NCBI GenBank assembly: GCA_965366835.1
Contig: CBDUGF010000003.1
Location: 1 to 64,000 of the forward strand
Source: JAKGBX01 sp965366835
GTDB lineage: Bacteria > Pseudomonadota > Alphaproteobacteria > Rhodobacterales > Rhodobacteraceae
Direction: 5' to 3'
Length of the DNA stretch: 64,000 nt
Positions within the stretch are counted from its first letter, which is position 1. The number at the start of each line of letters is the position of its first letter. Under the pieces are notes generated by a model. That model was not told the origin of the DNA, ran no database searches, and worked only from the letters and a program-made list of their open reading frames with translations. Of the stretch, positions 33,025 to 40,453 are shown piece by piece. The position numbers were made by a program, and so were the translations under genes.

Positions 33025-33993
33025 ATGGGTATCAGTGCAGAACCGCTTATCTACGGCCTGATTTTCGTCGGCGTCCTTGTGCTGGTCGAAGGTCTCTATC
33101 TGACCGTGTTCGGCAAGTCGATCTCGCTCAACAGCAAGGTCAACCGCCGGCTCGAGATGCTGGAAAAAGGTACCAACCGCGAAGAGGTGATGGAAAAACT
33201 CCGCAAGGAGATGCACCAGCACATGAAATCGCGCAAGATTCCGCTTTATTCTCTGCTGGCCGACAAGGCCCAGAAGGCGGCGATCGCGTTTTCCCCGAGT
33301 CAGCTGATGATGATCATGATCGGGCTTTCCGGCGTCGCCTTTATCGGGCTCACCGTGGGCACCGAAACCGCGCTGGAAATCCGCGCCGCGATCGCCGTGG
33401 CGATGGGCGTCGGCGGGGTCTATTTCTGGGTCAGCAGCAAGGCCAAGAAACGTCTTTCGATGATCGAGGAGCAACTCCCCGATGCGGTCGAACTGATGGT
33501 GCGCTCCTTGCGTGTCGGACATCCGTTCTCGGCGGCGATCCAGATCGTCTCGAAAGAGGTGAAGGATCCGCTGGCTTCCGAATTCGGCATCATCGCCGAT
33601 GAAAGTGCCTATGGCCGCGACATGGGCGAGGCGCTCAAGGATATGGCCGAGCGTATTGGCCTGCAGGATTTGCGCTTCCTCGCGGTTGCGGTGTCGATTC
33701 AGCAGCAATCGGGCGGCAACCTGGCCGAGATCCTGGCCGGGCTGGCTGCGGTGATCCGGGCGCGCTTCCGCCTGTTCCGCCGGGTCAAGGCGATCACGGC
33801 AGAGGCGCAATGGTCGGGCAAGTTCCTGTCGGGCTTCCCGGTGCTCGCGCTGATCACGATCTTTCTGCTGGACCCGCACTACTATGACGAAGTCATGGAT
33901 CATCCCTGGTTCATCCCGGCATGTCTCTTTGTCGGTGGGTTCCTGACGCTGAATCTCATCGTGATGCGCTGGCTCACGAACATCAAAGTCTGA
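33025..33993 (+). CDS. tadB: Flp pilus inner-membrane protein TadB
   Basis: A 322-residue T2SSF-domain membrane protein. Hydrophobic segments lie near residues 8-28, 93-115, 120-138, 270-290 and 297-315. The cytoplasmic T2SSF domain contains LPDAVELMVRSLRVGHPFSAAI and AVSIQQQSGGNLAEILAGLAAVIR. With TadC it forms the platform on which CpaF acts. It starts five bases after cpaF, which shows tight co-expression. Confidence 0.96.
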   Translation: MGISAEPLIYGLIFVGVLVLVEGLYLTVFGKSISLNSKVNRRLEMLEKGTNREEVMEKLRKEMHQHMKSRKIPLYSLLADKAQKAAIAFSPSQLMMIMIGLSGVAFIGLTVGTETALEIRAAIAVAMGVGGVYFWVSSKAKKRLSMIEEQLPDAVELMVRSLRVGHPFSAAIQIVSKEVKDPLASEFGIIADESAYGRDMGEALKDMAERIGLQDLRFLAVAVSIQQQSGGNLAEILAGLAAVIRARFRLFRRVKAITAEAQWSGKFLSGFPVLALITIFLLDPHYYDEVMDHPWFIPACLFVGGFLTLNLIVMRWLTNIKV

Positions 33994-34009
33994 GCGGAGG
34001 GCACAACCA

Positions 34010-34981
34010 ATGGACGCACTCAACAAACTTCTGACCGAGCTTCTCGGCCCGATGGGCCCGCTGATGGCGGTCGGGCTTCTGGGCGTGGTGATGATTCTGC
34101 TGACCCTGCCGCTCATCCTGAAAAAACAGGAAGACCCGCTGGACAAGCTCAAGAAATCCACCAAGTCGCAGAAATCCCTTGGCGACGTGAAGGAAAAACT
34201 GCGCGCCAAGCAGCGCAACGACAAGCTGGAGAAATACGCCACGTTCCTCGAACCGAAAAGCGAGGAAGAGCTGGAAGGCATCAAGCTCAAGCTGATGCAG
34301 GCTGGCTATCGCGATCGCGACGCGGTGCGGTATTTCCACTTTGCCCAGTTCGCACTCGGCATCGGCCTCCTGATCCTTGGCGTGATCTACTTCATCCTGT
34401 TCAAATCGGGCGGCGATACCAATACCCAGCAGACCCTGATGTATATCCTCGGCCCCGGTGCCGCGGGCTACATGCTGCCCAAATACTGGATCACCAAGCG
34501 TCAGGGCTCACGTCAGGAAGAGATCACCAACGGCTTTCCCGATGCGCTCGACATGATGCTGGTCTGCGTCGAAGCGGGCACGTCTATGGACCAGGCGATC
34601 ATCAAGGTGGCCGCCGAGATCCGCGCCTCCTACCCCTCGCTGGCCGACGAATTCGAAATCGTCGCCCATGAGATCAAGGCCGGCAAGGACAAGTCGTCGG
34701 TGCTCAGCGACATGTCCGAGCGCTGTGGCGTGCAAGACGTCGCCAGCTTCGTGACGGTTCTCAACCAGAGCCAGAGCTTCGGCACCCCGATCTCCGACGC
34801 GCTTCGCGTCTATGCCGGCGAGATGCGCGACAAGCGGGTGATGCGGGCCGAGGAAGCGGCCAACAAGCTGCCTACCAAGATGACCCTGGCGACGATGATG
34901 CTCACGGTTCCGCCGCTGCTGATCATCCTCGTCGGTCCCTCGGTGCATGGCATCACCCAGCTCGGCGGCATGAGCAACTGA
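34010..34981 (+). CDS. tadC: Flp pilus inner-membrane protein TadC
   Basis: A 323-residue partner of TadB with the same T2SSF fold. It has an N-terminal membrane segment (GPLMAVGLLGVVMILLTLPL), two central ones (about residues 105-155) and a C-terminal one (LATMMLTVPPLLIILVG). The domain motifs are FPDALDMMLVCVEAGTSMDQAI and FVTVLNQSQSFGTPISDALR. It follows tadB by 16 bases. Confidence 0.96.
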   Translation: MDALNKLLTELLGPMGPLMAVGLLGVVMILLTLPLILKKQEDPLDKLKKSTKSQKSLGDVKEKLRAKQRNDKLEKYATFLEPKSEEELEGIKLKLMQAGYRDRDAVRYFHFAQFALGIGLLILGVIYFILFKSGGDTNTQQTLMYILGPGAAGYMLPKYWITKRQGSRQEEITNGFPDALDMMLVCVEAGTSMDQAIIKVAAEIRASYPSLADEFEIVAHEIKAGKDKSSVLSDMSERCGVQDVASFVTVLNQSQSFGTPISDALRVYAGEMRDKRVMRAEEAANKLPTKMTLATMMLTVPPLLIILVGPSVHGITQLGGMSN

Positions 34982-35103
34982 TGCAAACTGGTTGCGGTCC
35001 GGCGCGAAAAAGCGCCGGGCCGGCCAAATTTTCCCCAACCGGGGCGGTTTTCACGTAAGGCTCAAACGCGAAAACTATAAAAACATTACCTGTCGAGCAA
35101 TCC

Positions 35104-35658
35104 ATGACCCGGGTGGGACTTCTCATCATCTGTTCTGCGTTTCTCGCCGCGTGTTCCGCGCCGCTGGGTCCGTCGAAGGGTGGCCCCTTCGCCCCCGGTG
35201 CAAAGCACAATGCGCCCGCCGTCGATGGGCTGGTCGTCGGGCATCGGCTGATGGCCGCAGGCGAACATGAGCTGGCCTTGCAGGCCTTTACCCGCGCCGC
35301 CGCCGAACAGGGCATGAATGTCGATGTGATCTCGGCCCTGGGCAGCGCCAATCTCGGTCTCGGACGTCTCGGTCAGGCCGAAAAGCTGCTGCGGCGCGCC
35401 ATCAAGGCCGATCCGAGCATCCCGGAAAACTGGAACAATCTGGGCGTTGTGCTGATGGAACAGCGCAATTTCGCGGAAGCCGAGCAGGTGTTTCGCCGCG
35501 CCTATGCGCTCGACAATGGCGAAAGTGACTCAATTCGCGATAATTTGCGCTTGGCACTCGCAAAAACGGAAAATTCCGATTATGATGAAGTTCAAGAGCA
35601 AGACTACAAATTGGTACGGCGGGGCAGCAGCGACTTCCTGATACGTCAGATACCATGA
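35104..35658 (+). CDS. tadD: TPR lipoprotein TadD
   Basis: A 184-residue lipoprotein (lipobox LAAC in GLLIICSAFLAACSAP) with tetratricopeptide repeats from about residue 40 to 155 (AAGEHELALQAFTRAAAEQG and the two following units). TadD helps the secretin assemble in Tad systems, much as pilotins do. The last 25 residues are AT-richer, acidic and outside the repeats. No strong ribosome site is visible before the ATG. Confidence 0.9.
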   Translation: MTRVGLLIICSAFLAACSAPLGPSKGGPFAPGAKHNAPAVDGLVVGHRLMAAGEHELALQAFTRAAAEQGMNVDVISALGSANLGLGRLGQAEKLLRRAIKADPSIPENWNNLGVVLMEQRNFAEAEQVFRRAYALDNGESDSIRDNLRLALAKTENSDYDEVQEQDYKLVRRGSSDFLIRQIP

Positions 35659-35695
35659 GAAAACGAGGCTGAGGCAGAAAAAGGACGCAGGCAAG

Positions 35696-36553
35696 ATGCG
35701 CCATTTCAAGATACTTACCCTGTGCCTGTCGGGTGCGGTCTTTCTGACTGCATGTGACAAAACCGGCACCGGCAATGTCGACCGCGCATTGCAGAATGTG
35801 AACGTGGTCGACGAGAGCAATCTCAACGACATCATGCTCACCGTGGCCGACCCCAACGAAGCGGTCGCCTATTTTCAGCGCGCCGCCAATGACCAGCCCG
35901 ATCGCACCGATCTTCAGCGTGGCCTGGCCCAATCGCTGGTCCGTGCCAAGCGCGGAACCGAGGCTGTGGTGGCCTATCAGAAGCTGATGAAGATGGAGGG
36001 TGCCACCGAGGACGACCGTGTCGACATGGCCGATGCCCAGATCCGCGCAGCTGACTGGAAAGGCGCCGAAGCCACGCTCAACACTGTGCCGCCGACACAT
36101 GAGACCTTCAAACGCTATCGTCTCGAAGCGATGGTCGCCGACAGCAAGAAGGATTGGAAGAAATCCGACAGTTTCTATGAAATCGCTGTCGGCCTGACAA
36201 CGCGCCCCGCCGGGGTGATGAACAACTGGGGATATTCCAAGCTGACCCGCGGCGATTTCTCCGAGGCCGAGCGGCTGTTTGGCGAGGCGATCACCCATGA
36301 CAAGACGCTGTTCACCGCCAAGAACAACATGGTTCTGGCCCGCGGTGCACAGCGCAACTACAACCTGCCGGTGATCCCGATGAACCAGTCGGAACGCGCC
36401 CAGCTTCTGCACACGCTGGGGCTTTCGGCGATCAAGCAGGGCGACGTCGAGACCGGCAAGGGCTTGTTGCGCGAGGCCATCGACACCCATCCGCAGCATT
36501 TCGAAGCCGCCGTGCGCAGCTTGCGCGCGCTGGAATCGACCGTAACCAACTGA
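35696..36553 (+). CDS. Second TPR lipoprotein of the pilus locus
   Basis: A 285-residue lipoprotein (lipobox LTAC in CLSGAVFLTACDKT) built mostly of tetratricopeptide repeats: DPNEAVAYFQRAANDQPD, TEAVVAYQKLMKMEGA and later units to about residue 270. It is another TadD-like protein, coming 37 bases after tadD. Duplicate TPR lipoproteins in Tad loci may divide the work between secretin and pilotin functions. Its exact part is not known. Confidence 0.88.
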   Translation: MRHFKILTLCLSGAVFLTACDKTGTGNVDRALQNVNVVDESNLNDIMLTVADPNEAVAYFQRAANDQPDRTDLQRGLAQSLVRAKRGTEAVVAYQKLMKMEGATEDDRVDMADAQIRAADWKGAEATLNTVPPTHETFKRYRLEAMVADSKKDWKKSDSFYEIAVGLTTRPAGVMNNWGYSKLTRGDFSEAERLFGEAITHDKTLFTAKNNMVLARGAQRNYNLPVIPMNQSERAQLLHTLGLSAIKQGDVETGKGLLREAIDTHPQHFEAAVRSLRALESTVTN

Positions 36554-36563
36554 TCGGCCCGGC

Positions 36564-37058
36564 ATGGAGATCAGCCAGCTTTCGGCGATCTGGTTCGCGC
36601 CTTTCGTAGGGCCGATCTGTGCTTGGGTGGCTTGGTCCGACATGGCGACCATGCGCATTCCCAACAAGGCGGTCGTGGCGCTGGCCACGGTCTTCCTGGT
36701 GCTCGGCCTTTTTCTGATGCCGCTGCCCGAATATGCCTGGCGGCTCTTTCACCTCGTCATCATCCTGCTGATCGGCATCTTCATGAACGCCGCCGGCATG
36801 ATCGGCGCGGGAGATGCCAAGTTCGCCGCCGCCGCCGCGCCCTTCATCGCCAGCGGCGATCTGCGCCTGATCCTGCCACTCTTTGCCGCCAACCTGCTGG
36901 CCGCCTACGTGACCCACCGTCTGGCCCGCCACAGCGCCCTGCGCCGGCTGGCGCCGGGCTGGGAAAGCTGGAGCCGGGGCTGGGATTTCCCGATGGGGCT
37001 GGCCCTGGGCGGCACGCTCGCCGCCTATATCGGGCTCGGGATCTTTTTCGGATCCTGA
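36564..37058 (+). CDS. cpaA: Prepilin peptidase CpaA (A24 family)
   Basis: A 164-residue membrane aspartic protease that removes the Flp leader. The two catalytic aspartates are visible: WSDMATMRIPNKAV near residue 22 and GAGDAKFAAAAAPF near residue 78. Four to five hydrophobic segments are present, and there is no methyltransferase domain, as is normal for the short CpaA/TadV form. It starts 10 bases after the TPR gene. This locus therefore has pilins and their processing enzyme together. Confidence 0.93.
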   Translation: MEISQLSAIWFAPFVGPICAWVAWSDMATMRIPNKAVVALATVFLVLGLFLMPLPEYAWRLFHLVIILLIGIFMNAAGMIGAGDAKFAAAAAPFIASGDLRLILPLFAANLLAAYVTHRLARHSALRRLAPGWESWSRGWDFPMGLALGGTLAAYIGLGIFFGS

Positions 37059-37328
37059 CGCCCAGAGCCCCGAACCCAGGGCCTGACCCCGCAAATCCCG
37101 GCCGCCCGTCACAATCTCGCCGCAAACTTTCCCCGGATATGCCCGCGTTGATGCTGACCGTTTCATTTTTTCTGCACTTTATGGGGCCATTCTGTCTATC
37201 GAACGGATTTTGTTTGGGAGTGGCCCGCAATCGCGATAAACTCCCGGCAATAGGCGCGAAAAGCGCATTCGAGCAGTCAGGCGCAGCCGATCGCGTCGCA
37301 ACCCCGAGTTAGAGACAGGCGTATTGCA

Positions 37329-38636
37329 ATGAACATGCAGCCCACTGCCGTTATGGCCCCGCCGCCGCCGCGCACGATCGACGAGATGAGACTTCCCGCC
37401 GTCATGATGCGCGATATCCTTCTCAAGACCGTCTTTCGCAAGAACATCAGCGAAGTCACCGAAATGGCCAAAGCGGTCTGCCTGCCCCGGCAGGTGACCC
37501 AGGAACTGGTCGATCTGGCCCGCGAACATCGGCTGTTCGAGGCCACCGGCACGCTCAACGCCAATGCCGGCGGAGAGATGGGCTATCAGCTCACCGACGC
37601 GGGCAAGGCCCGCGCCCTCGACGCGCTGGCGCAATCGGAATATTTCGGCGCCATGCCGGTGCCGCTCGCGGTCTATCGCGAACAGATCAAGCGCCAGTCG
37701 ATCCGCAACATCCAGATCACTCGCGAACAGCTCACCGGCGCGATGGGCCACCTGGTGCTGCCCGACGCGCTGCTCGACCATCTCGGCCCGGCCGTCGGCG
37801 CCGGTCGTTCGATCCTGATGTATGGCCCCCCGGGCAACGGCAAGAGCTCGATTTCCAACGGCATCCGCGACGCCATGGGCGACAAGATCTATGTCCCGCG
37901 CGCGATCGAATATTCCGGCCAGGTGATCACCGTGTATGACCCGATCGTGCATTCCGCCGCCGAACAGGAGGAGGACGATCCCAATTCCCTGCGCCGCCGC
38001 ACCACCTTCGACACCCGCTATGTCCGCTGCGACCGGCCCACCGTGATCACCGGCGGCGAGCTCACACTCGACATGCTCGATCTGGTCTACAACCCAACCG
38101 CGCGCACCTATCAGGCGCCTTTGCAACTGAAGTCCACCGGCGGCATCTTCATCGTCGACGACCTTGGCCGCCAGCAGGAGCCGCCGCAGGCGCTGGTCAA
38201 CCGCTGGATCGTGCCGCTCGAGGAAAACAAGGATATCCTGGCGCTGCAATCGGGCGAGAAATTCGAAGTTCCGTTCGACACGCTGGTGATCTTCTCGACC
38301 AACTTCCACCCCAACGAGATCTTCGACCAGGCCGCGCTGCGCCGGATCTTCTTCAAGATCAAGATCGACGGCCCCAACCAGGAAGACTTCCTCAAGATCT
38401 TCGCCATGGTGGCGCGCAAGCGCGGCATGGAGCTCGACGAGTCGGCTCTGGTCCACCTCCTCAAGGTGAAATATCCGACGATCAAGAATGTCTACGCCAA
38501 CTATCAGCCGATCTTCCTGATCGACCAGATGATCGCGGTCTGCGATTTCGAAGGCTTGCCCTACAAGATGAGCCCCGATCTGATCGACCGGGCCTGGGCC
38601 AACATGTTCGTCAAGAACGAGAAGATCGTGAAGTAG
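37329..38636 (+). CDS. AAA+ ATPase next to the Tad pilus locus
   Basis: A 435-residue cytoplasmic protein. An N-terminal winged-helix-like region covers about residues 20-130 (EMRLPAVMMRDILLKTVFRK). The AAA+ core follows, with Walker A GPPGNGKSS (K172), Walker B IFIVDDLGRQ and sensor-1 TLVIFSTNFHPNE, and then an arginine-containing segment (DQAALRRIFFKIKID). It lies 270 bases after cpaA and is co-oriented. It is no secretion ATPase; it looks like a remodelling or MoxR-like factor. A role in pilus biogenesis is inferred only from position. A bidirectional terminator closes it. Confidence 0.88.
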   Translation: MNMQPTAVMAPPPPRTIDEMRLPAVMMRDILLKTVFRKNISEVTEMAKAVCLPRQVTQELVDLAREHRLFEATGTLNANAGGEMGYQLTDAGKARALDALAQSEYFGAMPVPLAVYREQIKRQSIRNIQITREQLTGAMGHLVLPDALLDHLGPAVGAGRSILMYGPPGNGKSSISNGIRDAMGDKIYVPRAIEYSGQVITVYDPIVHSAAEQEEDDPNSLRRRTTFDTRYVRCDRPTVITGGELTLDMLDLVYNPTARTYQAPLQLKSTGGIFIVDDLGRQQEPPQALVNRWIVPLEENKDILALQSGEKFEVPFDTLVIFSTNFHPNEIFDQAALRRIFFKIKIDGPNQEDFLKIFAMVARKRGMELDESALVHLLKVKYPTIKNVYANYQPIFLIDQMIAVCDFEGLPYKMSPDLIDRAWANMFVKNEKIVK

Positions 38637-38690
38637 GAGCCGCACGCGCCTTGCCCTCAAGGCCGGTCCGACAGGCGCGGACATAGAAAC

Positions 38691-38727
38691 GGCGCAGCCT
38701 TTTCAAAGGCTGCGCCGCTCGGTTTTT
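38691..38727. terminator. Bidirectional terminator between AAA+ ATPase and outer-membrane gene
   Basis: GGCGCAGCCTTT (38691-38702) and AAAGGCTGCGCC (38705-38716) form a perfect twelve-pair stem, followed on the plus strand by GCTCGGTTTTT. It lies between convergent genes and can serve both. Confidence 0.9.
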
Positions 38728-38738
38728 CTGGCCAAAGG

Positions 38739-39401
38739 TCAGAAGTCCATACGAACCCCAACGCGAATTGCGTGCTGCCTGACATCAACCGGCATCGTGA
38801 CCCCCGGGAAGCCCGGATTGAGCATCCCACTGGCGGTACCATAGTCGGTATAGCGATACTCCGTCCTCAGGGTCATGTTGCCACCCAGGCGCGTATCGAC
38901 ACCAAAACCAGCGGTCCAACCATTCATCTGTTCGCTGTAGGTGTTGGTAAGGTAGCTGGCCGACGGCCCCCCGTAGAAGTCAAAATCCCCACGGGCATAC
39001 CCAGCCGTCATATAGTAGAGCGCCGGGTTTCCGCCGATCGCACCGGTCATGCCGACAACCGCCCGGATCGAGCCCTGCCAGTTCAATTCGGCCCGACCGC
39101 CCGAGGTTGACCCCGTGGCATTGATGTAGTCACCCGAGGCATTGCTTCCTTCAAAGTCCAGCTCGCCGCCATAGACGGTGTTGCCGTTCTGGACCGCGTA
39201 GCCGAAAAAGCCGCCATAGAGGCCACCTTTCGGGTTCGATTTTCCGGATGGCGCACCGTTGTCAAATGTATGCGTTGCGCTGTGGCTGGTGTAGCCGAGC
39301 GTCACGCCGCCATATAAACCGTCCCAATCCTAGGCGGCCGCCATACACGGGGCCAAAACAACGGAAACGCTCAACGCTAATACCTTTTGATTTGCAAACA
39401 T
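38739..39401 (-). pseudogene. Outer-membrane beta-barrel protein interrupted by one in-frame amber codon
   Basis: The frame starts at an ATG (39401) with an AAGGAAG ribosome site and a clean signal peptide (FANQKVLALSVSVVLAPCMAAA). It is then broken by TAG at codon 24 (39332-39330), and continues in frame for 196 codons through DWDGLYGGVTLGYTS to RVGVRMDF. The remainder has alternating beta-strand pattern, the GFGVDTRLGGNMTLRTEYRY repeat and a C-terminal phenylalanine, all as in porin-like opacity/OmpA-barrel proteins. A glutamine codon (CAG) changed to TAG would explain it, since AAAQDW is a typical signal-cleavage site. No other damage is visible. Confidence 0.85.
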
Positions 39402-39669
39402 GGTCACTTCCTTTTCACTTTGTCGTTTTCAAAAGCGCCTTTCGGCCTCTCAATCTGCCGGGTCGTCATCTTCCCGCCCAGCACCTGATTGTACCGCATC
39501 GGTGCCAACTCCGCGTTGATCTGCAATAAGCCACGAGTTGAAATCCGGTGGCGATCTTTGGCTTGCTGTGGGGCAATATCTTGCGACCCGCCGCCCCACG
39601 GGCCGGGCGCAGGAACACACGCAATGGCCCGTCGCAGACTGCCTCACCGCGACGGGCTGGTCCCTGCGC

Positions 39670-40155
39670 TCAGCTGCCGAAGATCGTGCTCAGAATGGCC
39701 CCCTGCCGCGACCGGTCTCCACCGGCCAGATCGGCAATCGTCTGGCCCTGCCTGGCCTCGAACCCCGCCGCGCTCAGCCGCGCAAGCCCCGCCTCCGCGC
39801 TCTCGCCGGTCAGCGCGATCACCTGCTCCACAGGCGCGCGGCCGAGCCCGCCCATGACTGCGCTCACCGGGCTACCCCCGCTCGCGCCGGCAATCGGCAG
39901 GAAGGACAGCCCGAGGACCATGGCAAACGCCGCCATGACCGCCACAGCCTGCCTGCGCTTGAAATAGATCGTGAAGGCCCGGTAGTTCACGGCCAGGTGC
40001 AAGGCGACTCCGCCGACAAGCGCCCAGCTGAGCCACTCATGCGCCGCCTTGTTGAGATCACTCTCAAGATGGAAAAACATCAGCACCCCGGTCACACCTG
40101 ATACCAGAAACGCCCCGATCGTGATTGGCGTCGCCCATTTCCTGATGGCACTCAT
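39670..40155 (-). CDS. DUF4405-type membrane protein
   Basis: A 161-residue protein. The first about 100 residues resemble the DUF4405 cytochrome b561-like unit: IGAFLVSGVTGVLMFFHLE, a conserved HEWLSW histidine, HLAVNYRAF and a third hydrophobic segment (VMAAFAMVLGLSFLPI). The C-terminal 60 residues look like a soluble periplasmic helix-turn unit (VEQVIALTGESAEAGLARL). Paired histidines could bind haem, giving a small electron-transfer membrane protein. It stands alone. The 268 bases upstream of the barrel gene's start and downstream of this gene hold nothing recognisable. Confidence 0.72.
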   Translation of the reverse strand: MSAIRKWATPITIGAFLVSGVTGVLMFFHLESDLNKAAHEWLSWALVGGVALHLAVNYRAFTIYFKRRQAVAVMAAFAMVLGLSFLPIAGASGGSPVSAVMGGLGRAPVEQVIALTGESAEAGLARLSAAGFEARQGQTIADLAGGDRSRQGAILSTIFGS

Positions 40156-40453
40156 TTCAACTCACCTTTCTTGTCTGGTTGCTGGGATTTCAACGTATCG
40201 GGCGCCGCCTCCCGTCGCGTGCGTTGCGAAACCCTGGCATGCGGATCTTGCATTGCTCCACCCGGCAGTAATCCCGGCTTAACCTCTTGCCCCACCGCAC
40301 GCCGCGCTAACGCTTTTTCGCACCCCGAATACTGGTTTCGTCGGCAGCCGGGCGACAGCCGGGAGTCATACGCGAGTCACCCCCCCGATTCGCCTGTCGC
40401 CAGCGCCATTAACCCTCTCGCACGATGGGGTAAGCTTCTCTAAACAGGGGGCC
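40156..40453. other. Divergent region between DUF4405 and Lhr-like helicase genes
   Basis: About 298 bases. It holds both promoters, several isolated TTAACC half-sites (40280 and 40410 areas), and the dispersed repeat at 40343-40387. No gene or RNA is supported. Confidence 0.5.
40343..40387 (-). repeat. Dispersed intergenic repeat, copy 1 (CCCGGCTGTCG family)
   Basis: On the minus strand the element reads a G-run, GTGACTCGCGTATGACT, then the 19-base core CCCGGCTGTCGCCCGGCTG (40363-40345). The same core, G-run and CGCGTATGAC module occur at 62294-62342, with the modules in a different order. The core itself is two CCCGGCTG units around TCG. Confidence 0.7.

Noticed and set aside
39450..39647. 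A 65-codon minus-strand frame upstream of the barrel gene.
   Set aside because: Composition is unlike a protein (many Arg, Cys and Ser), with no ribosome site or homologous pattern.
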